A DNA stretch of 64,000 nt from Bog-793 sp963823945 (GTDB taxonomy: Bacteria; Actinomycetota; Acidimicrobiia; Acidimicrobiales; Bog-793): contig CAWGNK010000003.1 of assembly GCA_963823945.1 (NCBI GenBank), positions 620,001 through 684,000 on the forward strand. Reading direction: 5' to 3'. The translations under genes were made by a program, and so were the position numbers. A model generated the notes under the pieces. The model ran no database searches. It was not told the DNA's origin and worked only from the letters and a program-made list of their open reading frames with translations. Below are positions 51,825 through 60,664 of the stretch, one piece after another. Every line of letters begins with the position of its first letter. Positions within the stretch are counted from its first letter, which is position 1.

Positions 51825-53225
51825 ATGGCGATGACCGATCTCAACCTCGACAAGTACGCGCTCGGGTGGAGCGACGTCGAGGATTACGTGTTCAAGCCCC
51901 GCAAGGGGCTCAACGAAGAGATCATCCGCGAGATGTCGCGCCTGAAAAGGGAACCGGAGTGGATGCTGGAGTTCCGCCTGAAGAGCTACACGCGCTTCCT
52001 CGCCAAGCCGATGATGCCTTGGTTCGCCGACAAGATGCCCGAGCTCGACTTCGACGACATCTACTACTACATCAAACCGACCGAGACCCAGGTCGACGCC
52101 TGGGAGGAGCTGCCGGAGTCGGTCAAGAACACCTACGAGAAGCTCGGCATCCCCGAGGCGGAGCGCAAGTACCTCGCCGGGGTGACCGCCCAGTACGAGT
52201 CGGAGGTCGTCTACCACCGCAACCGTGACGACCTCGCGGGCATGGGTGTGCTGTTCTGCGACATGGACACCGCCGTGCGCGAGTACCCCGAGATCGTCCG
52301 CCGCTACTTCGGCAGGATCATCCCGCCGAACGACAACAAGTTCGCGGCGCTGAACTCGGCGGTGTGGTCGGGCGGCTCGTTCATCTACGTTCCCCCGGGC
52401 GTCGAGGTCGACATGCCCCTCCAGGCGTACTTCCGGATCAACGCCGAGAACATGGGGCAGTTCGAGCGGACGCTCATCATCGCCGACGAGGGGGCGCGGG
52501 TGCACTACGTCGAAGGGTGTTCCGCCCCCGTGTACTCGACCGACTCCCTGCACTCGGCCGTCGTCGAGCTCGTCGCCCTGCCGGGCAGCCGGATCACCTA
52601 CACCACGATCCAGAACTGGTCGTCCAACGTCTACAACCTCGTCACGAAACGGGCGCGTGCCGAGGCCGAGGCGCACGTCGAGTGGATCGACGGGAACATC
52701 GGCTCGCGGCTGACGATGAAGTACCCGTCGGTGTACCTGATGGGTCCGAAGGCTTCGGGGGAGGTGCTCTCGGTCGCCTACGCCGGCGCGGGCCAGATCC
52801 AGGACACCGGGGCGAAGATGTTCCACTGCGCCCCCGAGACGACGTCGACGATCATCTCGAAGTCGATCTCGAAAGACGGCGGCTCGACGACGTATCGGGG
52901 CAAGGTGCACGTCGATCCCGGCGCGACCCACGCCAAGTCCTTCGTGCGCTGCGACGCGCTCATCCTCGACGAGGACAGCGTGTCCGAGACGAAGCCCTAC
53001 ATGGAAGTCGGCGAACGCGACGCCGAGATCGGCCACGAGGCGACGGTCTCCAAGGTCGGCGACGACCAGCTCTTCTACCTGATGAGCCGCGGACTCTCCG
53101 AGGGTCAGGCGACCGGCATGATCGTCAACGGCTTCATCGAGCCGATCACCCGGACGCTCCCCATGGAGTACGCGGTCGAGTGGAGTCGGTTGATCGAGCT
53201 GCAGATGGAGGGCTCCGTCGGCTGA
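51825..53225 (+). CDS. sufB: Fe-S cluster assembly scaffold SufB
   Basis: A 466-residue SufB with conserved blocks throughout: EPEWMLEFRLKSYTRF, IPPNDNKFAALNSAVWSGGS, YVPPGVEVDMPLQAYFRIN, HYVEGCSAPVYSTDSLH, and the C-terminal L-M-S-R-G-L-S-E. SufB forms, with SufC and SufD, the ATP-driven scaffold that builds iron-sulfur clusters. It is the first gene of a suf operon of at least five genes; a 9-bp inverted repeat precedes it. ATG 51825 and ATG 51831 are both possible starts. Confidence 0.97.
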   Translation: MAMTDLNLDKYALGWSDVEDYVFKPRKGLNEEIIREMSRLKREPEWMLEFRLKSYTRFLAKPMMPWFADKMPELDFDDIYYYIKPTETQVDAWEELPESVKNTYEKLGIPEAERKYLAGVTAQYESEVVYHRNRDDLAGMGVLFCDMDTAVREYPEIVRRYFGRIIPPNDNKFAALNSAVWSGGSFIYVPPGVEVDMPLQAYFRINAENMGQFERTLIIADEGARVHYVEGCSAPVYSTDSLHSAVVELVALPGSRITYTTIQNWSSNVYNLVTKRARAEAEAHVEWIDGNIGSRLTMKYPSVYLMGPKASGEVLSVAYAGAGQIQDTGAKMFHCAPETTSTIISKSISKDGGSTTYRGKVHVDPGATHAKSFVRCDALILDEDSVSETKPYMEVGERDAEIGHEATVSKVGDDQLFYLMSRGLSEGQATGMIVNGFIEPITRTLPMEYAVEWSRLIELQMEGSVG

Positions 53226-53294
53226 CCGCGCCACCGGCGCCGGGCGGATCGGGTCAATATCCTTGGGGTGGCGAGGGCGAAAGGTCGAACGCGC

Positions 53295-53693
53295 ATGGCC
53301 ATGCGTGAGGATTGCAAGCACTTCCAGTCGAGGACCTACGCCTCGGGGGAGGTCGCGCGCCTCTGCCTCCTCGACCTCGCGCCCGAGGCCCCGTGGCGCT
53401 GCCCGGAGGACTGCGCCTCCTATGAGCACCGGCTCGCCGACGTGACCTGGACACACGGGTCGCTCGTCGCGCCGCCGGTGGAGTCCGAACCCGAGGAGCC
53501 CGCGGGCGATGTCAGCGGGCTGCTCGCCTCGGCCGAGGAGATCGTCGACGCCGTCGCCCCAGAGGAACTGGCCGAGGTGGAGGCCGAAGAGGACCGTGCC
53601 GCACGCCGCTCGCAGGGGTCGGCAATGAAGCGCGCGCTGCGCAGGATCGGCCGTCGTGCGAAGCCGGCCGGTGACGAGGGCGACCCGCGCTGA
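53295..53693 (+). CDS. Small cysteine-containing protein inside the suf operon
   Basis: About 132 residues from ATG 53295 (GTG 53268 and ATG 53301 also possible). The N-terminal 45 residues carry four cysteines: MREDCKHFQSRTY, V-A-R-L-C-L-L-D-L, then W-R-C-P-E-D-C. A C-x-H and C-x3-C arrangement could hold zinc or an iron-sulfur cluster. The remainder is acidic (about 70-110) and ends in a basic tail (MKRALRRIGRRAKP). It sits between sufB and sufD and its stop overlaps the CTG of sufD, so it is translated with them. I do not recognise the family; a role in cluster assembly or delivery is a guess from position. Confidence 0.7.
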   Translation: MAMREDCKHFQSRTYASGEVARLCLLDLAPEAPWRCPEDCASYEHRLADVTWTHGSLVAPPVESEPEEPAGDVSGLLASAEEIVDAVAPEELAEVEAEEDRAARRSQGSAMKRALRRIGRRAKPAGDEGDPR

Positions 53694-55009
53694 GCGAGCA
53701 CCGCTTCACCCCTGAACTCGCCCGTTCGATCCCGGGACCCGACTGGCTGGTCCGCCAGCGGATTGACGCCGCGGAACGCTTCGCCGGCTCCACCCTGCCG
53801 ACCGAGGCCGAGGAGGACTGGCGCTACGGGCGGATCGACTCCCTCGACCTTGCCGAGTTCGACCCCGTCGCCGTCGGACCGGGCCCCGAGGCGCCGGCGC
53901 CGGGGCGCCCGCCCGCCGGTCTGGTCTCGGGACTGGCCGCGCCGGCGGCCCTCGTGCACACACGCGACGGCTTCGTCGTCTCGGTTGTCCTCGACCCGGC
54001 GGCCGAGGCCGCCGGTCTGTCGGTTGTCGCCGCCGCCACACTCGCGCGCCCGCCGGCCGGTTTCGGTTCCGTCGTCGCGGCGGCCGAGGACGCCTTCACG
54101 CTGATGGCAGCCGGCTTCGGGCCCGATGCCGTCGTCGTCGTCGTGCCACCGGCCGTCCACGTCGCCGGCCCGATCGTCATCGTCCACCAGCTCGGCTCGC
54201 GGGCCCGACCGACGGCGGTCTTCCCCCGGACCTTCGTCTCGCTCGGTGAGGGGGCGACCGCGAGCGTCGTCGAGCAGCTCGTCTCGGACACCGGCACCGC
54301 CTTCGTCTGCCCGGTCGCCGAGCTCGAGCTGGCGGCCGACGCCCACCTCGCCTACCACTCGCTCCAGGAGCTGGACCGGTCCGCCTGGCAGCTCGGCTAC
54401 GTCGCGAGCCGGATCGAGCGCGACGGCTCGCTGCGGTCGTTCTCAGCCGCCCTCGGCGGCGACTACGCGCGGCTGTGCACCTACTCGGCCCTCGTCGGCG
54501 AGGCCGCCTCGAGCGAACTGCTCGCGGCCTACCTCGGTGACGGGACCCAGGTCCAGGACATGCGGACCTTCCAGGAGCACGCCGCGCCGCGCACGCAATC
54601 GAACCTCGTCTTCATGGGCGCGGTCGACGATTCGGCGCGCTCGGTCTACAGCGGGCTGATCCGCATCCGCAAAGGGGCGCGCAAGTCCAACGCCGCCCAG
54701 ACGAACCGCAATCTCGTGCTCTCGGACGGCGCGCACGCCGACAGCGTGCCGAATCTCGACATCGAGGAGAACGACGTGCGCTGCAGCCACGCCTCGGCCG
54801 TCGGTCCCATCGACCGTGCCCAGCGCTTCTATGTCGAGTCCCGCGGCGTGCCCCCGCACGTCGCCGAGAAGCTGATCCTGCTCGGGTTCTTCGACGACCT
54901 GCTGGGACGGGCCCCGGAGCCCGGCGTCGCGCAGTACCTGCGCGGTGTCGTCGCCGGGCGCCTGTCGGGCGGGGACCGTGGGGCCGCGGCGGGGAAGGGC
55001 ACGCGATGA
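53690..55009 (+). CDS. sufD: Fe-S cluster assembly protein SufD, apparent CTG start
   Basis: A SufD homologue with the C-terminal half well conserved (SNLVFMGAVDDSARSVYSG, RKGARKSNAAQTNRNLVLSD, HASAVGPIDRAQRFYVESRG). The conserved N-terminal element PTEAEEDWRYGRIDSLDL lies upstream of the first GTG (53954) and is coded in the same frame back to a stop at 53672. In that stretch there is no ATG, GTG or TTG. CTG 53690 overlaps the preceding stop (CTGA), in the same way other genes here are coupled, and GAGGG lies upstream; this gives 439 residues. SufD supports SufB and SufC during cluster assembly. Confidence 0.9.
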   Translation: MSEHRFTPELARSIPGPDWLVRQRIDAAERFAGSTLPTEAEEDWRYGRIDSLDLAEFDPVAVGPGPEAPAPGRPPAGLVSGLAAPAALVHTRDGFVVSVVLDPAAEAAGLSVVAAATLARPPAGFGSVVAAAEDAFTLMAAGFGPDAVVVVVPPAVHVAGPIVIVHQLGSRARPTAVFPRTFVSLGEGATASVVEQLVSDTGTAFVCPVAELELAADAHLAYHSLQELDRSAWQLGYVASRIERDGSLRSFSAALGGDYARLCTYSALVGEAASSELLAAYLGDGTQVQDMRTFQEHAAPRTQSNLVFMGAVDDSARSVYSGLIRIRKGARKSNAAQTNRNLVLSDGAHADSVPNLDIEENDVRCSHASAVGPIDRAQRFYVESRGVPPHVAEKLILLGFFDDLLGRAPEPGVAQYLRGVVAGRLSGGDRGAAAGKGTR

Positions 55010-55335
55010 GCACTTCCGGACCGAGGGTGCTCCGCCTCTGCGCCGCCGCCGACCTGGCGCCCGGCGCGGCGCGCCGGTTCGACGTCGACGGCGTCGGCAT
55101 CTGCCTCGTGCACTGCGACGACGGGTTCCACGCCGTCGCGGACACGTGCAGCCACGAGGACTACTCGCTCGCCGAGGGCGAGGTGGACGCCGGCCGCGCC
55201 GAGATCGAGTGCTGGAAGCACGGCAGCCTGTTCTCGCTGGTGACCGGGGAGCCGCTGACGCTGCCGGCGACGCGACCCGTCGCCGTGTACGAGGTCGCCG
55301 TCGACGGTGACGATGTCTCGGTCGTGCTGCCGTGA
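55006..55335 (+). CDS. Rieske-type [2Fe-2S] ferredoxin
   Basis: A 109-residue single-domain Rieske protein, ATG overlapping the sufD stop (ATGA). The cluster ligands are plain: C-S-H in ADTCSHEDYSL and C-x2-H in IECWKHGSLF. Similar ferredoxins accompany suf genes in many actinobacteria and probably supply electrons. It is soluble and has no membrane anchor. Confidence 0.93.
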   Translation: MSTSGPRVLRLCAAADLAPGAARRFDVDGVGICLVHCDDGFHAVADTCSHEDYSLAEGEVDAGRAEIECWKHGSLFSLVTGEPLTLPATRPVAVYEVAVDGDDVSVVLP

Positions 55336-55363
55336 CGGCGCAGGTGCGAGCCGGGGAGGACCG

Positions 55364-56143
55364 TTGAGCACGCTCACCGTTACCGGGCTCACCGTCGCCG
55401 TCGGCGGTGCCGAGATCCTGCGCGGCATCGACCTCGAGGTGAGAAGTGGCGAGGTCCACGCCGTGATGGGCCCGAACGGGGCGGGCAAGAGCACGCTCGG
55501 CAACGCGCTCATGGGCCACCCGGACTTCGCCGTCACCGGGGGGTCGGTGACGCTGGACGGGACCGATCTGCTTGCCCTTGCGACCTGGGAGCGCGCCGCA
55601 CGGGGCCTGTTCCTCGCCCCGCAGTACCCCGTCGAGCTGCCAGGAGTACGAGCCCTCGAGGTTCTCGCCGAGGCGCTCGCCGCCCGCCGCGGCGGGACGG
55701 AGCCGGACCGCGTCGCGCTGGGCGACCGTCTCGCGGCCGAGGCGAGCGAGATCGGGCTCGCCGAGGAGTTCATCGCACGGTCCTTGAACGTCGACGCCTC
55801 CGGAGGGGAGAAGAAGCGGCTCGAGACGCTCCAGCTCGCCGTGCTGGAGCCGGTGATCGCCATCCTCGACGAGCTCGACTCGGGACTCGACGTCGACGCG
55901 CTGCGCGACGTCGCCCGCCGCATCGACCGGGCCGCCCGCCCGGGGCCGACGCAGCCCGCGACGGGGCGCCAGCCCCTCGGCGTGCTGGCGATCACGCACT
56001 ACAGCCGCCTGCTCGACGAGCTGCATCCCGACCGGGTGCACGTTCTGTACGAGGGGCGGATCGTCGAGTCAGGTGGGCCCGAGCTCGCCGAGGAGCTCGA
56101 GCGGTCGGGTTACCAGCGCTACGGTGCCGACTTCGCCGGATAG
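55364..56143 (+). CDS. sufC: Fe-S cluster assembly ATPase SufC
   Basis: A 259-residue ABC-type ATPase from TTG 55364, chosen because GGGGAGGA lies five bases upstream. Walker A is GPNGAGKST, the signature is DASGGEKKRLE, Walker B is AILDELDSGLD and the H-loop is in LAITHYSR. SufC powers the SufBCD scaffold. No sufS or sufU follows within the window, so cysteine desulfurase must be encoded elsewhere. Confidence 0.96.
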   Translation: MSTLTVTGLTVAVGGAEILRGIDLEVRSGEVHAVMGPNGAGKSTLGNALMGHPDFAVTGGSVTLDGTDLLALATWERAARGLFLAPQYPVELPGVRALEVLAEALAARRGGTEPDRVALGDRLAAEASEIGLAEEFIARSLNVDASGGEKKRLETLQLAVLEPVIAILDELDSGLDVDALRDVARRIDRAARPGPTQPATGRQPLGVLAITHYSRLLDELHPDRVHVLYEGRIVESGGPELAEELERSGYQRYGADFAG

Positions 56144-56175
56144 GGACCTGCCCGGCAACCGGACCCGCCCCTACC

Positions 56176-57525
56176 ATGGCCGGCATGGCTGAGCCGAAGA
56201 CGATCGCCCGGGTCGGCAGGGAGATCCGGGCCGCCGTCCGGAGCCTGCTCGACCAGTCCGAGCCTTTCGGCCGCCTGGCGCTCGTCCACACCGTGCAGGC
56301 GGCCGGCGCGACCTGCGTCGCGGTGTCGCTGGCGGGTTCGCTCTTCTTCTCGATCTCGGCCAGCGCCGCCGAGGGCAAGGTGCTGCTCTACCTGCTGCTC
56401 ACGATCGCGCCCTTCGCGCTCGTCGGGCCGGCGCTCAGCCCACTTCTCGACCGCGGCCGGGAGGCTCGCCGCACGAGCGTCGCGATCGCGAACATCGGTT
56501 CGGCCGTGCTGTGCCTTCTGATGGCGCGCGACGTCCACGGACTGCTGCTTTTCCCCGAGGCCTTCGGCGTGCTCGTCCTCGGCAAGCTCTACCTCGTCGC
56601 GCGGGCCGCCCTCGTCCCGGAGATGGCCGCCGCCGGCGACGACCTCGCCAGCGCGAACGCCAAGCTCGCCGTGCTCGCCTCGCTCGCGGGCTTCGCGACG
56701 GCACCGCTCGCCGTCGGGTTCCTGAAGATCGGCCCGCAATGGGCGCTCGTCTTCGGCACCCTTGTCTTCGCTTTCGGCACGGTGGTCTCCCTGCGCCTGC
56801 CGCGGCCGTCGCACCGCGTCGCCGTCGCCGCCCCGGCCCAGGGACCCGGCCCGGTTGGTCCCGAGGAGGGTCCCCGTGTCGCCCCGGCCCGCTACGCCGA
56901 GGTCCGCCAGCACCGCCGAGTCCTCGGCTTGCCGCTGTACCCGCCGGAGGTGCTCGCCGCCATCGGTGCGATGTCGATCGGCCGGGCGACGGTCGGTTTC
57001 GTCGAGTTCTTCCTGGCTTTCGGGCTGCGTCGCGCGCACGCCGCGACGTGGTGGTTCGGCATCCTCATCGTGGCGAGCGGGGCCGGGTCGCTGCTCGGCT
57101 CGATCGTCGTGCCGCGGCTGCGCCGCTACCTGACGGAGCGCCAGATCATCATCGGCGCGCTCGCCTCGATCGTCGTCGGCTCGGTGGCGACGGCGATCGT
57201 CGGGGGGCTGTGGGCCCAGGTGATGCTGACCTTCGTCGTCGGCGTCGGGCCGACGAGCGCGAAGCCCGCCCTCGACTCGATCGTGCAGCGCAACGTCCCG
57301 CCGGCGCTGCTCGGGCGGGCGTTCGGCCGGCTGGAGACACGCCTCCAGCTGACCTGGGTCCTCGCCGCCGTGCTCGCCGTCGTCGTGCCCTTCCCGCTGA
57401 AGCTCGGCGACGTCGTCGTCGCGGTCGCCTGCACCGGGGCCTGCATCTCGTACGCGACGTTCGGTGGCTCGATGCGCCGCCAGCTCGCCCGCCAGGGGCT
57501 CCGGCGCCCGGCGGAGACCGCCTGA
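56176..57525 (+). CDS. MFS-type transporter
   Basis: A 449-residue membrane protein with about 11-12 helices. After a soluble N-terminal stretch of about 35 residues come SLAGSLFFSIS, TIAPFALVGPALSPLLDRGR (motif A-like), and a central cytoplasmic loop near 220-250 before the second bundle. The style (A-x-L-x-P-L-L-D-R-G-R, and N-A-K-L-A-V-L) fits actinobacterial MFS proteins of unknown substrate. It begins 32 bp after sufC but a functional tie is not evident. Confidence 0.75.
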   Translation: MAGMAEPKTIARVGREIRAAVRSLLDQSEPFGRLALVHTVQAAGATCVAVSLAGSLFFSISASAAEGKVLLYLLLTIAPFALVGPALSPLLDRGREARRTSVAIANIGSAVLCLLMARDVHGLLLFPEAFGVLVLGKLYLVARAALVPEMAAAGDDLASANAKLAVLASLAGFATAPLAVGFLKIGPQWALVFGTLVFAFGTVVSLRLPRPSHRVAVAAPAQGPGPVGPEEGPRVAPARYAEVRQHRRVLGLPLYPPEVLAAIGAMSIGRATVGFVEFFLAFGLRRAHAATWWFGILIVASGAGSLLGSIVVPRLRRYLTERQIIIGALASIVVGSVATAIVGGLWAQVMLTFVVGVGPTSAKPALDSIVQRNVPPALLGRAFGRLETRLQLTWVLAAVLAVVVPFPLKLGDVVVAVACTGACISYATFGGSMRRQLARQGLRRPAETA

Positions 57526-57586
57526 TGCGAGCCCGCCGGGTCGGGGCCGGTCGGCCGCCGGCGGGCGGCACCGGTATGGTGCCCTC

Positions 57587-58512
57587 GTGAGCGACCCGGC
57601 GCGACGGCCGCACGAGCTCGAGGCGATCGAGCTCCTCTCGACCCTCGTCGGCCCTCCCGTCGGCGACGAGGTCTGGATCGGCGACGACTGCGCCGTCCTC
57701 GGGCCGGCGTCGGCTCGCGTGCTGTTCGCGACCGACCTCGCGGCCGAGAACGTCCATTTCGACCGGCGCCACGGGACTCTCGCCGACGCCGGGTGGCGGG
57801 TGCTCGTCCAGAACCTGAGCGACATCGCGGCGATGGGTGGCCGGCCCCGTGCCGCGGTCGTCGCCGTCGCCGGCGCCGGCTTCGACGAGCTCGCCGCGAT
57901 CTACGAGGGCCTGCTGGAGGCCTCGCGACGGTTCGACTGCCCGGTTGTCGGGGGAGACCTCTCGGACGCCGCCGTTCTGAACATCGCCGTTGCCATCCTC
58001 GGCGAGACGGCCGGCTCGGCCCCGGTGCTGCGCCGCGGGGCCGCGCCGGGCGAGACGATCTACGTCACCGGTCCGCTCGGTGGCGCGGCGGCGGGGCTGC
58101 GCGAGCTGCGTGCCGACCCGTCCGCCGTCTCACCGTGCGTCACCGCCTTTCTGCGCCCCCAGCCCCGCCTCGCCGAGGGTGCGGCGGCGGCCGCCGCGGG
58201 GGCGGCGGCGATGATCGACATCTCGGACGGCCTCGGCATCGACCTGTGGCGGCTCGCCGCCGCCTCGGGGGTCGGTGTCGAGCTCGACGATCTCCCGGTC
58301 GCCCCCGGCGCGACGCGGGACGAGGCGCTCGGCGGGGGGAGGACTACGAGCTCGTCTTCACCGTGGCCGATCCCGGGCGGCTCGAGCAGGTCTTCACCGC
58401 GCGGGGGCTGCGGACACCGGTCCGCCTGGGGACGACGACGGCGGAGCGGGCGGCCTTCCGCCTCGGCGGCGAGGACCTGGAGGTGGCCGGTTTCGAGCAC
58501 CGGCTCGGGTGA
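57587..58512 (+). pseudogene. thiL: Thiamine-monophosphate kinase (ThiL), frameshifted in a G tract
   Basis: From GTG 57587 the protein reads a normal ThiL: IGDDCAVLGP with the metal aspartates, NLSDIAAMGGRP, GGDLSDA and MIDISDGLGIDL. At a run of six G (58334-58339) the frame is lost: in frame it continues L-G-G-G-R-T-T-S, but one base further it gives GEDYELVFTVADPGRL and then FRLGGEDLEVAGFEHRLG with a stop at 58512, which is the conserved ThiL end (the family has GGEDYEL here). A seventh G would restore it. ThiL makes thiamine diphosphate. The break is directly visible; its cause is not. Confidence 0.85.
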
Positions 58513-58522
58513 GGCCCGCGGC

Positions 58523-58541
58523 CCGCGAGCCGAATTCGCGG
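58523..58541. terminator. candidate bidirectional hairpin between thiL and rpmB
   Basis: CCGCGA and TCGCGG pair across a 7-base loop in the 37-bp gap between convergent genes. There is no T tract on either side, so efficiency is doubtful. Confidence 0.3.
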
Positions 58542-58549
58542 CGGGACGT

Positions 58550-58768
58550 CTAGCTGGGAAGAGCGGTGCGCCGGCGGCGGGTCGCCTTGACGACGCGCCC
58601 GGCGCGGATGCACGAGGTGCAGACGTGGAGGTGACGAGGCGTACCTTCGACGAGGACGCGCACCCGCTGGATATTGGGGTTCCAACGGCGCTTGGTCCGG
58701 CGGTGTGAGTGCGAGACGCTCATCCCGAAACTCGGCGACTTCCCGCACACCTCACAGACCGCAGCCAC
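58550..58768 (-). CDS. rpmB: 50S ribosomal protein L28
   Basis: A 72-residue ribosomal protein. It opens AAVCEVCGKSPSFGMSVS, continues with S-H-R-R-T-K-R-R-W-N-P-N-I-Q and ends with H-V-C-T-S-C-I-R-A-G. The two C-x2-C pairs make it the zinc-binding (C+) form of L28. GTG 58768 is the chosen start. Its position opposite the DAK2 kinase gene is the order found in many Gram-positive bacteria. Confidence 0.95.
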   Translation of the reverse strand: MAAVCEVCGKSPSFGMSVSHSHRRTKRRWNPNIQRVRVLVEGTPRHLHVCTSCIRAGRVVKATRRRRTALPS

Positions 58769-58918
58769 GGCGACAAACCACCTCGTAGTCGGTTTCGGAA
58801 CCGGATCCAGGAACTGCGCCGCGCCGAACGGCGCGAACAAACCCGGGGACCAGCGGGTGAGGTTACCATCCTCGCCAATGAGATCGCACGCGGGGTCCCC
58901 GGCGCACGTCGGCGGTCG

Positions 58919-60664
58919 ATGAACCGACCCGCCACACCGGCAGGCCGTGCTGACGCCGAGGGCGAGACCCCGGCTGCCAAGCGCGCGCTCGGGCCGTCCG
59001 AGGTCGTCGCGGCGATGCTCGCCTTCCGCGACTCGTTGGGCGTGCACCAGGCGACGCTCAACCGCCTGAACGTCTACCCCGTCCCCGACGGCGACACGGG
59101 GACGAACATGCTGCTCACAATGGACGCGGTGGTGCGCGAGATCGACGAGCGCGCGGCCGCCGACCCCTCGCCGGGGGCGGCGGGTGCGATGGCCGGCGTC
59201 TGCGGCGCCGTCGCGCACGGCTCGCTCATGGGGGCGCGGGGCAACTCCGGGGTCATCTTGTGCCAGGTCCTGCGCGGGATCGCGACGACGTTCGCGCCGC
59301 TCGAGGCCGCCGGCGGGCTCGACGTCGCCACGGCGTTGGGCTCCGGGAGCCGTTCGGCCCGCGAGGCCGTGCTCCGCCCGGCGGAGGGGACGATCCTCAC
59401 CGTCGCCGACCGCGCCGCCGAGGCGGCCAAGTCGGCCGCCGAGGGACAGGCCGATCTCGTCGGCGTGCTCGACGCGGCGCGCAACTCGGCCGTCGAGGCC
59501 CTGTGGTCGACGCCGACGCTGCTCGCGGTCCTCGCGGAGGCCGGCGTCGTCGACGCCGGTGGGGCCGGCCTCGTCCTTTTGTACGACGCCCTGCTCAACG
59601 TGGCGGACTCCCGCCCGATGCCGGCCGAGCTCGAGCTGCCCGAGGAGGTCGCCCGGCTCGTCGCCGGCGGCTCCGCGCCGTCGAGCAGCTCGGCGGTCCC
59701 CGGCGAGGCGCCGTCTCCCCGCTACGAGGTGATGTACTTCCTCGCCGCCCCGGACGAGCTCGTGCCGGCCTTCCGGGACGTCTGGGCCGGGATCGGCGAT
59801 TCGATCGTCGTCGTCGGGGGCGAGGGGCTGTGGAACTGCCACATCCACACCGACGACGTCGGCGCGGCGATCGAGGCGGCCCTCGACGCCGGGCGCCCGC
59901 GCGAGATCAGGGTCACCGACCTCGCCGAGCAGGTCGAGGAGGAGCGCTGGGTGCGTGAGGGGGCGGCCCACCGGCCGGTGCCGCCCCGCCCGGACGACAA
60001 GGCCCCGGTCGTCACCGCCGTCGTCGCCGTCGGCACCGGCGACGGGATCCACCGGATCTTCTACTCGCTCGGCGCGAGCTCGCTCGTCGCCGGGGGCCAG
60101 TCGATGAACCCCTCGACCGCCCAGATCCTCGAGGTCATCGAGTCGGTGTCCGCCCAGCAGGTCGTCGTGCTGCCGAACAACTCGAACATCGTGCCGGTGG
60201 CCCGGCAGGCCGCCGAACTCGCCTCGAAGCAGGTCTTCGTCGTGCCCACCCGTGCCGTGCAGGAGGGCTTCGCGGCGCTGCTCGAGTACGACCCGTCCTC
60301 GTCGGGCGAGGACAACGCCCGCCTGATGGAGGAGGCCGCCCACCGCATCGTCGCCGCCGAGGTCACCCGCGCCGTGCGGGCCACGTCGAGCGCGGCGGGC
60401 GAGGTCGCCAAGGGCGACTTCATCGGCCTGTCGCCCGACGGCATCGCGTCCGTCGGCAAGGGTCTCGCCGACGCGACGATCGGCCTGCTCACCGCGCTTT
60501 TGCAGCCCGGCCACGAGATCGTCACCCTCGTGCAGGGCGAGGGGTCGACGGCGGCCGAGACCCGCGCCGTGACGGAGTGGCTGAGCGCCGTGCACCCCGA
60601 GATCACGGTCGAGCTGCACCACGGCGGTCAGCCCCTCTACCCGTACCTCGTATCGATCGAGTGA
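58919..60664 (+). CDS. fakA: DAK2-domain protein, fatty-acid kinase FakA/YloV-like
   Basis: A 581-residue protein from ATG 58919. The N-terminal DhaL/DAK2 domain carries the nucleotide/metal site YPVPDGDTGTNM (about 47-58) and GARGNSGVILCQVLRG. The middle and C-terminal domains (EVMYFLAA, VVLPNNSNIVPVA, VPTRAVQEGFAALL) are those of YloV/FakA proteins, which phosphorylate fatty acids bound to a FakB (DegV) partner. No degV gene is nearby. The stop overlaps the recG start by GTGA. The position between rpmB and recG is conserved across Gram-positive bacteria. Confidence 0.9.
   Translation: MNRPATPAGRADAEGETPAAKRALGPSEVVAAMLAFRDSLGVHQATLNRLNVYPVPDGDTGTNMLLTMDAVVREIDERAAADPSPGAAGAMAGVCGAVAHGSLMGARGNSGVILCQVLRGIATTFAPLEAAGGLDVATALGSGSRSAREAVLRPAEGTILTVADRAAEAAKSAAEGQADLVGVLDAARNSAVEALWSTPTLLAVLAEAGVVDAGGAGLVLLYDALLNVADSRPMPAELELPEEVARLVAGGSAPSSSSAVPGEAPSPRYEVMYFLAAPDELVPAFRDVWAGIGDSIVVVGGEGLWNCHIHTDDVGAAIEAALDAGRPREIRVTDLAEQVEEERWVREGAAHRPVPPRPDDKAPVVTAVVAVGTGDGIHRIFYSLGASSLVAGGQSMNPSTAQILEVIESVSAQQVVVLPNNSNIVPVARQAAELASKQVFVVPTRAVQEGFAALLEYDPSSSGEDNARLMEEAAHRIVAAEVTRAVRATSSAAGEVAKGDFIGLSPDGIASVGKGLADATIGLLTALLQPGHEIVTLVQGEGSTAAETRAVTEWLSAVHPEITVELHHGGQPLYPYLVSIE

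Noticed and set aside
50810..51853. Open frame of 347 residues on the minus strand overlapping the SIS gene
   Set aside because: It is in another frame from the SIS-domain protein, is rich in Arg/Ser/Pro and has no conserved motif.
58550..60622. A 690-residue minus-strand open frame opposite the DAK2 kinase
   Set aside because: Only its last 72 residues (L28) resemble a protein; the rest is low-complexity Arg/Gly/Asp sequence mirrored from a high-GC coding strand.
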